DNA of 64,000 nucleotides from Mesorhizobium sp. Pch-S (GTDB lineage: Bacteria > Pseudomonadota > Alphaproteobacteria > Rhizobiales > Rhizobiaceae): contig NZ_CP029562.1 of the NCBI RefSeq assembly GCF_004136315.1, positions 3,178,501 to 3,242,500 on the forward strand. The letters run 5' to 3'. The position numbers were made by a program, and so were the translations under genes. Within the stretch, counting starts at the first letter, position 1. Each line of letters starts with the position of its first letter. Positions 33,959 to 42,458 of this stretch are shown here, in pieces. The notes beneath the pieces are model-generated. The model was not told where the DNA came from and did no database searches. It saw nothing but the letters and a program-made list of their open reading frames with translations.

Positions 33959-34264
33959 ATGGGCATGGATCGGGATTGGGCGGATATCCGTCCACAGCGT
34001 TCGCTGGGCATGATCGGCATGGGCATGCTGAGGGTCACGCTGCTGTTTGGGTCGGCGGCGGTGGCGCTATCCATCCTCGGTGCTTCCTACCTCGACAATC
34101 AACTCGGGCAGCGGTTTGCCAGCGCTGACCCCGGGCTCGACATGATGAGCACCGGATCGATCGGCAGGATGAGCACCTATACGGTGCGGCGCAGCGTGCT
34201 GCAGCCTAGCCCCGATGCCGTCTGCATCATCCGCGACAACGGCACCCGTTCCGGCGCGTGCTGA
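33959..34264 (+). CDS. Small single-helix membrane protein upstream of the Flp pilin
   Basis: 101 residues. A basic/acidic N-terminus (MGMDRDWADIRPQRS) precedes one membrane helix (LRVTLLFGSAAVALSILGAS) and a Ser/Thr-rich external part with TGSIGRMSTYTVRRSVL and PSPDAVCIIRDNGTRSGAC. The short C-terminal block with two Cys resembles conserved rhizobial hypothetical proteins near flp pilin genes. No function recognised. A CtrA-type box lies upstream. Confidence 0.7.
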   Translation: MGMDRDWADIRPQRSLGMIGMGMLRVTLLFGSAAVALSILGASYLDNQLGQRFASADPGLDMMSTGSIGRMSTYTVRRSVLQPSPDAVCIIRDNGTRSGAC

Positions 34265-34358
34265 GTACTGCCTGGCGGATTCACCGAGCCTTAAGCCTGC
34301 TCCGTTAACCTTTGTAAATCAGTTATCGCTAAGAGAACTCCAACGGGAAAGGGCGACC

Positions 34359-34535
34359 ATGTCATTGCTGCGGCGATTCCTGGCGGATAACAAAGGCGCG
34401 ACCGCCATTGAATATGGCTTGATCGGAAGTTTGATTACCCTGGTCATCATCGCCGGCGTTGGTGCCTTCGCCGACAGGCTGGCATGGTTGTGGAACAACA
34501 ACAGCAGCGAGCTCGTCCAGGCTCTCGGCAAGTAG
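34359..34535 (+). CDS. Flp family type IVb pilin
   Basis: 58 residues: a short basic leader (MSLLRRFLADNKG), the prepilin peptidase site G/ATAIEYGLI with the conserved Glu at +5, one membrane helix (GSLITLVIIAGVGAF) and a short tail. This is the Flp/Fap pilin of tad-type adhesive pili. No cpa/tad genes are in the window, so it is an orphan here. The ATG at 34359 follows a GGGAAAGGG-type ribosome site. Confidence 0.92.
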   Translation: MSLLRRFLADNKGATAIEYGLIGSLITLVIIAGVGAFADRLAWLWNNNSSELVQALGK

Positions 34536-34544
34536 GCGGATCAC

Positions 34545-35420
34545 TTATTCATCAGTCCCGCTGTCGCCCAGGATCTTAGCCAGCGATACCGTGGCCGATC
34601 CGGGTTTCAGGGGTTTCTGCTGCGAAACATCCGGTGCCCAGCCGGACAGCCAGATGATCGAAAAGCTCGCCCTGACGCGGCCATCGGCGTCGGAGAATCT
34701 CTCGAAATAGATTTCAGCTGCGCGGGCAAGCAGTGCGCGGCTGGCCGGGCGCCGGCTACGATCGATCAAGGCATTGGTTTCACCCATCGCCTTGAGGTCG
34801 TTCATGAGGCCGAATGGCGTGCCATAGCGCACGGTTACCGTCTCGACGTCGGTAACGGGCAGCGCGAACCCGGCCCGTTGCAGCAAGGCGCCGGCATCAC
34901 GGACATCGGCAAAGGGAATGACGCGGGGGCTTGCGCCACCATGGAGCTCGGTTTCTGCCGCAAGCAGGCTTTCGCGCAATTCGCTGAGCGTGCCGGCGCC
35001 GGTCATGGCCCCGAGAAAGAGGCCGTCCGGCCTCAGGGCCCTCCGGATCTGGGCGAACATGCCGGGAATGTCGTTCATCGACTGAAAAGCCAGCAGCGAT
35101 ATGACGAGATCGAGACTGCCCGGTTCGAAAGGAACTGTCTCGGCGGTCGCGGTCATTCCAGAAGCCCCGGCAAGAAAGGCGGGATCGGCTTCGATGCGGA
35201 TGACTTCGTCGACCTTGCCGCTCGCAGCAAGAACCTCAGCCGCATGCCCGGTCTGGCAGAACAGGGTAGTGGCACGGCCGAAACGGCGCTCGACCGCAGC
35301 CAAACGGTCCGCCAAATCATCGGCGGTGCGTTGCATGAGGAAATCAGCGCCATTGGCAGGCCGGGCCAGTGCCCGGCGCTTTCGCGTCAAGAAAAGGGCG
35401 GTGTCGAACAAAGGCTGCAA
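34545..35420 (-). CDS. SAM-dependent methyltransferase, NDUFAF5/BioC-like
   Basis: 291 residues. The N-terminal TALFLTRKRRALARPANGAD and DFLMQRTADDLADRLAAVER, then the class I methyltransferase core (IEADPAFLAGASG, PGSLDLVISLLAFQSMNDIP, ALRPDGLFLGAMTG), match the mitochondrial NDUFAF5 / bacterial BioC-like group. NDUFAF5 hydroxylates an Arg of complex I; whether the rhizobial protein does is unknown. Convergent with the Flp pilin and divergent from comF, a conserved pairing. Confidence 0.85.
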   Translation of the reverse strand: MQPLFDTALFLTRKRRALARPANGADFLMQRTADDLADRLAAVERRFGRATTLFCQTGHAAEVLAASGKVDEVIRIEADPAFLAGASGMTATAETVPFEPGSLDLVISLLAFQSMNDIPGMFAQIRRALRPDGLFLGAMTGAGTLSELRESLLAAETELHGGASPRVIPFADVRDAGALLQRAGFALPVTDVETVTVRYGTPFGLMNDLKAMGETNALIDRSRRPASRALLARAAEIYFERFSDADGRVRASFSIIWLSGWAPDVSQQKPLKPGSATVSLAKILGDSGTDE

Positions 35421-35440
35421 AGACGGGGCCTGCTTCTGCT

Positions 35441-36256
35441 ATGCTTTTGGATCTGGTGACAGGCAATCACGTGGCCGATCCGATGGCGGATATCAAGGGG
35501 CTAGCCCAGACGGCACTGCAATGGCCGGCGCGGATGTTGTTTCCGCCGGTCTGCGCCGGTTGCCGCCGCCACGTCTCTCAGCCCGGTGTCTTATGCGGCG
35601 ATTGCTGGCCGAAGTTGCGGCTTCTCGAGCGGCCCTGGTGCCCGGTGATGGGTACCCCGTTCACACACGACATGGGCGAAGGTTTCCTGTCCGCTGAAGC
35701 CATTGCCGATCCTCCTCCCTTCGAGCGGGCGCGTGCAGCGGCCGCATATTCGGGGGTGGCGAGGCAGATGGTGCAGGGGCTGAAATACAACGATCGCACC
35801 GACCTGGCGCCGTGGATGGCGGGTTGGATGGCGCGCGCCGGCGCTGACTTGCTTGAAGAGGCCGATGTCATCGTGCCGGTACCGCTGCACTGGCAGAGGT
35901 TTTTCCGGCGCAAGTTCAATCAATCCGCCGAACTCGGGCGTGCTCTTGCCGGACGGTCGGGGCGGCATTTCCTGCCGCAGGCGATAAAGCGGGTAAGGCC
36001 AACGCGCCAGCAGGTGGGGCTGGAGCGCGCCGCGCGCGAGGAAAATGTGCGGACGGCTTTCCAGGTGCCGCCGGAAGTCGAGATCGAAATCGCAGGTCGA
36101 CGTGTGCTGGTGGTGGACGATGTCTACACCACTGGCGCGACCGTGAGAGCAGTGGCCAGGACATTGAAAAGAAAAGGTGCTGTCGCTGTCGACGTGCTTA
36201 CCTTCGCGCGCGTCCTGCCGGGGGACTTTCGGGCCGACGAGTCCGAGACTATATAG
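35441..36256 (+). CDS. ComF family phosphoribosyltransferase-like protein
   Basis: About 271 residues. The N-terminal zinc ribbon PPVCAGCRRHV and VLCGDCW precedes the C-terminal PRTase fold with VIVPVPLHWQRFFRRKFNQS, KRVRPTRQQVGLERAAREEN and the PRPP motif VLVVDDVYTTGATV. In naturally competent bacteria ComF aids DNA uptake; in rhizobia its role is not known. The start is not certain: ATG 35441, or ATG 35483 (MADIKGLAQTAL). Confidence 0.9.
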   Translation: MLLDLVTGNHVADPMADIKGLAQTALQWPARMLFPPVCAGCRRHVSQPGVLCGDCWPKLRLLERPWCPVMGTPFTHDMGEGFLSAEAIADPPPFERARAAAAYSGVARQMVQGLKYNDRTDLAPWMAGWMARAGADLLEEADVIVPVPLHWQRFFRRKFNQSAELGRALAGRSGRHFLPQAIKRVRPTRQQVGLERAAREENVRTAFQVPPEVEIEIAGRRVLVVDDVYTTGATVRAVARTLKRKGAVAVDVLTFARVLPGDFRADESETI

Positions 36257-36302
36257 GTTTCATGACAAGATAGGTTTCAAGATTGGGCAGGATTGTTGAC
36301 CC

Positions 36303-36572
36303 ATGGTCGACGTGACGATCTACACACGCATGATGTGCGGCTACTGCGCAGCCGCAAAGCGCCTTCTCGACAGAAAGGGCGTTGCCTACACCGAGCACGA
36401 CGCGTCCTTCTCGCCGGAACTGCGCAAGGAAATGATCCAGCGCGCCAACGGCCGTGCCACCTTCCCGCAGATTTTCGTCGGGGATGTCCACGTCGGCGGT
36501 TGTGACGATCTGCATGCGTTGGAAGACGCCGGGCGGCTCGATGTATTGCTTGCCGGTGCTGTGGCGCGCTGA
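36303..36572 (+). CDS. grxC: Glutaredoxin 3
   Basis: 89 residues with the dithiol active site MMCGYCAAAK (Cys12, Cys15), the cis-Pro motif RATFPQIFVGDVHVGGCDDL and a standard thioredoxin-fold length. It reduces protein and small-molecule disulfides with glutathione. It is in a same-strand run comF-grxC-nitrilase-DUF1178 that is conserved in rhizobia. Confidence 0.95.
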   Translation: MVDVTIYTRMMCGYCAAAKRLLDRKGVAYTEHDASFSPELRKEMIQRANGRATFPQIFVGDVHVGGCDDLHALEDAGRLDVLLAGAVAR

Positions 36573-36605
36573 ACGCACGGAACGATCGAAAGCGAGGACG
36601 AAACG

Positions 36606-37472
36606 ATGGGTGTTTTCAAGGCGGCCGCCATACAGATGCGGTCCGGCACCAGCCCGGAGCGCAACGCTGCCGAGATGGAGCGCCTCGTGCGCGAGGCGGT
36701 GGCACAGGGGGCCACCTATGTGCAGACGCCCGAGATGACCGGAGCGCTGGTTCGCGACAAGGATGCCAAGCAGTCCATATTCACCAGCGAGGACAAGGAT
36801 GTCGTCGTTGCCAGGGCCAGGCAATTGGCGCGCGAACTCGGCATCTATTTTCACATCGGCTCGACAGCGATCCTGCGGGAGGACGGCAAGCTTGCCAATC
36901 GTGCCTTGCTGATTGCGCCGGATGGCACGACGCTCGCGTCCTACGACAAGATCCATATGTTCGACGTCGATCTCGATAATGGCGAAAGCTGGCGGGAGTC
37001 CTCGGCGTATGAAGCAGGCACCGAAGCCAGTGTCGTCGATCTTGCCGGTACGAAACTTGGCTTTGCCATCTGTTATGACCTGCGTTTCCCGCAGCTTTTC
37101 CGCACCGAAGCGCTGGGTGGGGCGGCGGTGCTGTCGGTGCCTGCCGCCTTCACCCGCCAGACCGGCGAAGCGCATTGGCATGTGCTGCTCAGGGCGCGTG
37201 CCATCGAGAACGGTGCCTTCGTCATAGCCGCAGCACAGGGTGGCCTGCACGAGGATGGTCGTGAAACCTACGGTCATTCGCTGATCATCGATCCGTGGGG
37301 ACGCATCCTGGCCGAGGCAGACCACAACGAGCCGGCGGTGATCGTTGCCGAAATCGATCCGGCGCAATCGGCAGCAGCGCGCGCCAAGATTCCGAATCTG
37401 AAGAACGCGCGCGACTTCTCGCTGCGCCGGTTCGAAGCTGAGCCGGCATCGCTCAGAGGAGCCGCATCTTGA
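36606..37472 (+). CDS. Carbon-nitrogen hydrolase, Nit1-like amidase
   Basis: 288 residues. The nitrilase triad is Glu43 (QTPEMTG), Lys115 (YDKIHMFD) and Cys156 (GFAICYDLRFPQLFR). GAFVIAAAQGGLHEDGRETY GHSLIIDPWG is the Nit1/NitFhit type. Such enzymes deaminate damaged glutathione (deaminated GSH amidase); this function is inferred from family and the neighbouring glutaredoxin. Its stop overlaps the DUF1178 start as TTGA. Confidence 0.9.
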   Translation: MGVFKAAAIQMRSGTSPERNAAEMERLVREAVAQGATYVQTPEMTGALVRDKDAKQSIFTSEDKDVVVARARQLARELGIYFHIGSTAILREDGKLANRALLIAPDGTTLASYDKIHMFDVDLDNGESWRESSAYEAGTEASVVDLAGTKLGFAICYDLRFPQLFRTEALGGAAVLSVPAAFTRQTGEAHWHVLLRARAIENGAFVIAAAQGGLHEDGRETYGHSLIIDPWGRILAEADHNEPAVIVAEIDPAQSAAARAKIPNLKNARDFSLRRFEAEPASLRGAAS

Positions 37473-37894
37473 TCCGCTTTTCTCTGGTCTGTGAGCGGGA
37501 GCATGATTTCGAAGGCTGGTTCCGCTCCAACGACGATTTCGACAAGCAGAAGAAGCGCGGTTTCGTCGAGTGCCCGAGCTGTGGTTCGCACAAGGTCGAG
37601 AAAGCATTGATGGCGCCGGCGGTTTCGACCAGCCGCAAGCAGGAAAAGATGGCGCTTGCCATGGGTGAGCAGCAGCGCCAGGCGATGGTGCAGCTGAAGG
37701 CGTTGGCCGACAAGATGCGTGAGAATTCGGACTATGTCGGTGACAAGTTCGCCGAGGAAGCACGCAAGATTCATTTCGGCGAGGCCGACGCACGCGGTAT
37801 CTACGGCGAAGCGACGATCGAAGAGGCCCAGAGCCTGGCCGAAGATGGCGTCGAATTCATGCCGATGCCGACTTTCCCGGACGACCGCAACTGA
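37469..37894 (+). CDS. DUF1178 family protein
   Basis: 141 residues. The N-terminal zinc-ribbon-like region has LVCEREHDFEGWFRSNDDFD and VECPSCGSHKVEKALMAPAV, then a helical part (QQRQAMVQLKALADKMRENS) and a conserved C-terminus (HFGEADARGIYGEATIEEAQ, FMPMPTFPDD). Function unknown; widespread in alphaproteobacteria beside the nitrilase. The start is TTG 37469, coupled to the nitrilase stop. Confidence 0.92.
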   Translation: MIRFSLVCEREHDFEGWFRSNDDFDKQKKRGFVECPSCGSHKVEKALMAPAVSTSRKQEKMALAMGEQQRQAMVQLKALADKMRENSDYVGDKFAEEARKIHFGEADARGIYGEATIEEAQSLAEDGVEFMPMPTFPDDRN

Positions 37895-37940
37895 TCATGA
37901 TCATGGCCCAGGCTTGCATGCGTCAGCTCGCCGCTGGCGA

Positions 37941-38435
37941 TCAATCGTCTGCGTCCAGCCCCTTGATCAGCTTTTCCAGCAGACCTGCCAGCTGATCCTG
38001 TTCGTCGCGGGTCAACGCCGAAAGAACCTGGTGCTCATTCGCGACATGGGCGGTCACCGCTTCGTCGATGAGGGCGCGGCCTTTTTCCGTCAGTTGCACG
38101 ATCACGCCACGGCGGTCCTGCGGATGCGGCGCGCGCGCGATGAGCTCTGCCTTTTCCAATCGATCCAGCCGGTTGGTCATGGCGCCTGAGGTCACCATCG
38201 TGGCTTCGTAAAGTGCTGTCGGGGTCAATGCGAAAGGCGTGCCCGAGCGTCGCAAGGTCGCCAGAACGTCAAATTCGCCATTCTGCAGGCCGAACTGAGC
38301 GAACAAGGGATTGAGCTTGTCCCGCGCGACCACCAGGGCGGCGTAGCTGAGGCGCCCGAACACCGCCATGGGACGGACATCGAGATCCGGCCTTTCCTTC
38401 TGCCATTGCGCCACGGCATTCCCTGCACGGTCCAT
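37941..38435 (-). CDS. MarR family transcriptional regulator
   Basis: 164 residues. The winged helix spans about 45-125: GLQNGEFDVLATLRRSGTPF, LTPTALYEATMVTSGAMTNR, LDRLEKAELIARAPHPQDRR and GVIVQLTEKGRALIDEAV. Divergent from the FMN reductase gene; a palindrome with ATCTT/AAGAT arms lies between them (38453-38468), so it probably represses that gene and itself. Ligand unknown; no clear redox Cys is present. Confidence 0.92.
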   Translation of the reverse strand: MDRAGNAVAQWQKERPDLDVRPMAVFGRLSYAALVVARDKLNPLFAQFGLQNGEFDVLATLRRSGTPFALTPTALYEATMVTSGAMTNRLDRLEKAELIARAPHPQDRRGVIVQLTEKGRALIDEAVTAHVANEHQVLSALTRDEQDQLAGLLEKLIKGLDADD

Positions 38436-38452
38436 CTATCTCACCATAAAGT

Positions 38453-38468
38453 ATCTTGACATTAAGAT
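38453..38468. promoter_or_regulatory. MarR operator palindrome
   Basis: ATCTT-GACATT-AAGAT: inverted arms of 5 bases separated by 6. The form is close to the TATCTTGACATNAAGATA motif known for many MarR regulators. It lies between the divergent marR and FMN reductase genes and overlaps likely promoter sequence. Confidence 0.7.
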
Positions 38469-38535
38469 TCTTTCTATTAAATGATATGTCATCGATCAAC
38501 AATCGCCAAGTGGCTCCGTCCGCCAGGAGATCAAA

Positions 38536-39105
38536 ATGAGCAAAATCGCGGTCCTCGTCGGCAGCCTGCGCCAGGAATCCTTCAGTCGTAAGGTGGCGAA
38601 AGCCGTGGCGGAACTCACGCCGGCACTTGCCCTCGATTTCATCGACATCGGTGCCGTGTCCTTCTTCAACGAAGACCTGGAAGCAAATCCGCCTGCCGAC
38701 TGGCAGGCGCTGCGCGATCGCGTGTCCTCGGCCGATGCCGTGCTTTTCGTCACCGCCGAATATGTGCGTTCGGTGCCGGGTGTGCTGAAGAACGCCATTG
38801 ATATCTGCGCCCGGCCGCAAGGGCAGGGCGCATTGGGCGGCAAGCCCGCGGCAATCATCTCGACATCCCTTGGTGCGATCGGCGGTTTCGGCGCCAATCA
38901 CCATCTCAGGCAATCACTGGCCTCGCTCGACATGAAGGTGCTTGGCCAGCCTGAAGCCTACATCGGCAACACGGGTGCGCTCTTTGATGCCGAGGGCAAG
39001 CTGGTCGATGAGCGTGCGCGCGCATTCCTTGCGGCTTTTGGCACAGCCTTCGAGACATTCATACAACGTCAGGTGCCGCCGTTCGAGCAGCGGCAGGTCG
39101 CCTGA
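38536..39105 (+). CDS. NADPH-dependent FMN reductase
   Basis: 189 residues, flavodoxin-like. VLVGSLRQESFSRKVAKAVA binds the FMN phosphate, and LFVTAEYVRSVPGVLKNAID with ISTSLGAIGGFGANHHLRQS is the ChrR/NADPH:quinone reductase-type core. Likely a quinone or chromate reductase (family knowledge). The ATG follows AGGAGATCAAA. It lies behind the MarR operator and 22 bases before the DMT exporter gene, so they form an operon. Confidence 0.88.
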   Translation: MSKIAVLVGSLRQESFSRKVAKAVAELTPALALDFIDIGAVSFFNEDLEANPPADWQALRDRVSSADAVLFVTAEYVRSVPGVLKNAIDICARPQGQGALGGKPAAIISTSLGAIGGFGANHHLRQSLASLDMKVLGQPEAYIGNTGALFDAEGKLVDERARAFLAAFGTAFETFIQRQVPPFEQRQVA

Positions 39106-39127
39106 GCGGGTAAAGGATATTGTCATC

Positions 39128-40057
39128 ATGACAACGCTAACTGAAGAAAATCACGCGGGCGCTTCGATGAAATCGGTGTGGGATTCGGCCTTCGGCCTGC
39201 TTTTGATCACCGGCATCCTGCTGGGTCTGACGCTGCCTCTCGGCAAGCTGGCAACGGCGAATGCCGTCCCGCCGATGCTGTGGGCATTCATGACTTCGTT
39301 CGGTATCGGCGGCGTGCTTCTGCTGGTTCTGTTCTACCGGCGCCACCGCCTGGTGATGACGGGTCACAAGCTGCGCTACTACGTCATCGCGGCGGCCATT
39401 TCGTTCGCCATCCCGAATTTCCTGATCTTCTCTGCGATTCCGCATCTTGGTGCGGGCTACACCGGCATCATGTTCACGCTTTCACCGGTGGTCACGCTGA
39501 CACTGTCCATCCTCTTCGGAGTGCGTCGTCCCAATCTGCTTGGCGTGATCGGCATCGTGATCGGTTTTGCGGGAGCGCTCCTGGTTGCGTTGACCCGCGG
39601 TGAGGCCGGTCAACCGGCTGATCTGTTCTGGGTGCTGATCGGCCTGCTGATCCCGGTCTTCCTCGCCGCTGGCAACATCTATCGCACCATCGACTGGCCG
39701 ACGGGCACGGACGCCATCGAACTGGCGGTCGGCAGCCATCTTGCAGCAGCAGCGATGTTGCTTGGCGGGCTGCTCTTTTCCAGCCAGGCAGGTTCGTTCG
39801 GCACGCTGGTCGAGGTGCCCTGGCTGGTGCTGGCCCAGGTGGTTACGGGGGCGGCGATGTTTGCCTTCTACTTCCGCCTTCAGGCAGTGGGTGGCCCGGT
39901 CTATCTCAGCCAGATCGGCTATGTCGGCGCTGCCGTCGCGTTGGTCTCGGGCACGCTCTTCCTTGGCGAGAACTATCAGCTGCTGACCTGGGCTGGCGCA
40001 GCCATCATCGTGGCTGGCGTTTTCATCACCACCAAGGCGCAACGACAGACGGCCTGA
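39128..40057 (+). CDS. EamA/DMT family transporter
   Basis: 309 residues, ten hydrophobic helices. The first EamA half has SAFGLLLITGILLGLTLPLG KLATANAVPP, and FSAIPHLGAGYTGIMFTLSP VVTLTLSILFG at its end; the second has QIGYVGAAVALVSGTLFLGE. Probably an exporter; the substrate is unknown. Starts 22 bases after the FMN reductase stop, thus in the MarR-controlled unit. Convergent with the winged-helix regulator gene. Confidence 0.88.
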   Translation: MTTLTEENHAGASMKSVWDSAFGLLLITGILLGLTLPLGKLATANAVPPMLWAFMTSFGIGGVLLLVLFYRRHRLVMTGHKLRYYVIAAAISFAIPNFLIFSAIPHLGAGYTGIMFTLSPVVTLTLSILFGVRRPNLLGVIGIVIGFAGALLVALTRGEAGQPADLFWVLIGLLIPVFLAAGNIYRTIDWPTGTDAIELAVGSHLAAAAMLLGGLLFSSQAGSFGTLVEVPWLVLAQVVTGAAMFAFYFRLQAVGGPVYLSQIGYVGAAVALVSGTLFLGENYQLLTWAGAAIIVAGVFITTKAQRQTA

Positions 40058-40064
40058 CCTGCTT

Positions 40065-40652
40065 TCAGCCTGCGTCGTCCTCGCGGGCGCCGATGGCTTC
40101 CGGCTGCGGGTGGCGCCTGCGGTGGGTGGCGGCGGCGCGAGCGGACTGCTCATAGATGCCTGTCATCAATTCCAGCGTGCGTGCCGCATCTTCCAGCCTG
40201 TCCGCGAGATCGGGCACGCGCGTTACCGCATCGATCAGCAGTGCCGAGCGGATATCGGCATAACGTTCCGTCACGCGATGCCCCAGCGGCGTGACCTCAT
40301 AAGTGACTCCGGCGCGGCCGCTACCCTGACGCTTGACGAGATCAGCCTTCACCAGCTTGCGCAAGCTGTACTGGATGTTGGGGATGTCATCGCGATTGGT
40401 CATCTGCGCCAGATCGCGGATGCTTTTCGGCCGGTCGTTCATGCGGATGATATGCAGCAGCGCGTTCTCAGGACCGCTGGCCGAAAATTCGATCACCGTC
40501 TCAAGACATTCCGCCTGCCAGCGCCCGAAAGCCTCGTAGGAGCGCATCAGTGCGTATTCGATTTCGGCGACGTCGATCTCGAGCGGCGTGCGCGCCAGGT
40601 GCCAGCCGCGATCGAGAAGATCCCTCTGGTTCAATGTCTTCTTGGCTTTCAT
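40065..40652 (-). CDS. Winged-helix MarR-like transcriptional regulator
   Basis: 195 residues. KTLNQRDLLDRGWHLARTPL opens, and the winged helix spans about 65-135: ENALLHIIRMNDRPKSIRDL, AQMTNRDDIPNIQYSLRKLV and KADLVKRQGSGRAGVTYEVT. It resembles the predicted MarR-like regulators next to LLM monooxygenases. Divergent from the LLM gene, which it probably controls. The ATG at 40652 has GGAG upstream, better than the longer start 10 codons before. Confidence 0.82.
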   Translation of the reverse strand: MKAKKTLNQRDLLDRGWHLARTPLEIDVAEIEYALMRSYEAFGRWQAECLETVIEFSASGPENALLHIIRMNDRPKSIRDLAQMTNRDDIPNIQYSLRKLVKADLVKRQGSGRAGVTYEVTPLGHRVTERYADIRSALLIDAVTRVPDLADRLEDAARTLELMTGIYEQSARAAATHRRRHPQPEAIGAREDDAG

Positions 40653-40760
40653 CCACGTCTCCTCAGGCATGCGACCATGCACCAGCGGACCGGGTTGCGT
40701 CCATGAGGTTTTATGGTAGACTTTCTATTATAAAATATAACAAATGGTGAGGATATAGAC

Positions 40761-41882
40761 ATGAGCATGCTCGACGGTGGTGCGACTGCGCAGCCTTTCT
40801 TTCTCGGCACTTTCGCTTCCAATTGCTCCGGCGGCATGACCGTCACCAAAGTGCCGGAGCGGTGGGTCAATTCCTGGGACAACAACCTCAGGCTGGCGCG
40901 GCTTCTCGATGATGCAGGCATCGATTTCATGCTGCCGATCGCACGCTGGATCGGATATGGCGGCGAGACCAATTTCCACGGCAACGTGCTGGAAACGATC
41001 ACCTCGGCAACGGGGCTTCTGGCTCTGACGCGCAACATAACCCTGTTTGCCACCACTCATACGGCAGCAAACCATCCGGTCGTCGTTGCCAAGCAGCTCG
41101 CGACCATCGATCAGATCGGTGCCGGCCGCATCGGCCTCAACATCGTTGCGGGCTGGAACAAGCCGGAATACGAAGCGCTGGGTCTGACGCTGCCGGACGA
41201 TCATATCACCCGCTACGGCTATGCGCAGGAATGGTTCGATGTCATCCAGGCGCTATGGAGCCGCACCGAAGCCTTCGACTGGGACGGGACCTATTTCAAG
41301 CTGAAGAATGTGCTCGGCGATCCGCGGCCATCGTCGCCACTGCCGATCCTCAACGCCGCCGGTTCGGAAGACGGACGGCGTTTTGCAGTTCGCAATGCCA
41401 ACTTCCTGTTCACGCCGGCCATCGACCTGGCGCGCTCGAAGGACGAGATCCAGGCACTCAAGGGCCAGGCGCTGGAAGCCGGTCGCAAGGTGGACGTGCT
41501 CACCTTCTCGCATGTCGTGTGCCGGCCGACTGAAAAGGAAGCGCGGGACTATCTGGAGAATTTCGGTCGCACCAATGCCGACTGGGCGGCAGTCGACAAT
41601 CTGGTGCGCCTGCAATTCGCGCATGCGCAGTCCTTCCCGCACGATCTGCTCGCCCTTATCAGGGATCGCATGGCTGCCGGTCATGGCGGTTTTCCCCTCA
41701 CCGGCACGCCCGAGCAGGTCGCCGACGGCATCACGGCCCTGCACGAGGCCGGTTTCCGCGGCGCGACGCTGTCCTTCGTCGACTATGCGGAGGAGTTTCC
41801 CTATTTCCGCGACACCGTGCTTCCGATCCTTGAACAGCGCGGCATCCGGATGGCGCCTGCCGCCGCACGCTCTGCGGCGTAA
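40761..41882 (+). CDS. LLM class flavin-dependent oxidoreductase (monooxygenase)
   Basis: 373 residues, bacterial luciferase-like TIM barrel. Landmarks are FASNCSGGMTVTKVPERWVN, GGETNFHGNVLETITSATGL, NHPVVVAKQLATIDQIGAGR, IGLNIVAGWNKPEYEALGL and the C-terminal LTGTPEQVADGITALHEAGF. This is the RutA/NtaA-type group of FMNH2-dependent monooxygenases, which need a separate flavin reductase; one follows 9 bases downstream. The organic substrate is not deducible. Confidence 0.9.
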   Translation: MSMLDGGATAQPFFLGTFASNCSGGMTVTKVPERWVNSWDNNLRLARLLDDAGIDFMLPIARWIGYGGETNFHGNVLETITSATGLLALTRNITLFATTHTAANHPVVVAKQLATIDQIGAGRIGLNIVAGWNKPEYEALGLTLPDDHITRYGYAQEWFDVIQALWSRTEAFDWDGTYFKLKNVLGDPRPSSPLPILNAAGSEDGRRFAVRNANFLFTPAIDLARSKDEIQALKGQALEAGRKVDVLTFSHVVCRPTEKEARDYLENFGRTNADWAAVDNLVRLQFAHAQSFPHDLLALIRDRMAAGHGGFPLTGTPEQVADGITALHEAGFRGATLSFVDYAEEFPYFRDTVLPILEQRGIRMAPAAARSAA

Positions 41883-41891
41883 GGAGCCGTC

Positions 41892-42401
41892 ATGGCAATG
41901 CCTGCAGAGCCGGTCAACGCCGGTACTTTCCGCTCGGCGATGCGGCTTATCGTCGGCAATGTCAGCGTCATCACTGCCGGCGTCGGCGATGACAGGTCCG
42001 GCCTTGTGGTGATCTCGGTGGTTTCGCTGTCGGCCGAACCGCCCAAGGTCATTGCCTGCGTCAACCGCTCGTCCTCGACCTGGCCGGTCATCGAACGCCA
42101 CCGTCATTTTGCCGTCAATTCGCTGGGGCCGCAGCATCAGAATGTGGCGGAGCGCTTCTCGGGGTTCGGCGGCGTAAAGGGGCAGGACCGCTATGCCGGC
42201 GTGGAGTGGACGTCGATGAAAACCGGCGCCTCGGTTCTGGCGGATGCCGTGGCGGCGTTCGATTGCAGCCTTGACGAAATGATCAATCGCGGCACGCATT
42301 CGATCATCATCGGCTCGGTCGAAGCCGTACGCACCCAGGACACCGGCGAAGCGCTGATCTATTGGCGCGGCGCCTACAGGCCGCTTGTGACGGAGACGTG
42401 A
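41892..42401 (+). CDS. Flavin reductase family protein
   Basis: 169 residues, flavin_reduct split barrel: NAGTFRSAMRLIVGNVSVIT, VVISVVSLSAEPPKVIACVN, HFAVNSLGPQHQNVAERFSG and HSIIIGSVEAVRTQDTGEAL IYWRGAYRPL. It supplies reduced FMN to the LLM monooxygenase encoded 9 bases upstream, making a two-component monooxygenase. Co-transcribed with it. The two genes with the divergent regulator resemble catabolic units for small nitrogen or sulfur compounds (inference). Confidence 0.9.
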   Translation: MAMPAEPVNAGTFRSAMRLIVGNVSVITAGVGDDRSGLVVISVVSLSAEPPKVIACVNRSSSTWPVIERHRHFAVNSLGPQHQNVAERFSGFGGVKGQDRYAGVEWTSMKTGASVLADAVAAFDCSLDEMINRGTHSIIIGSVEAVRTQDTGEALIYWRGAYRPLVTET

Positions 42402-42458
42402 CCGAGCGTATATGGGCGATGACATGGCCGGCGCCAGCAGGCTCCGGCCATGGTTTGA

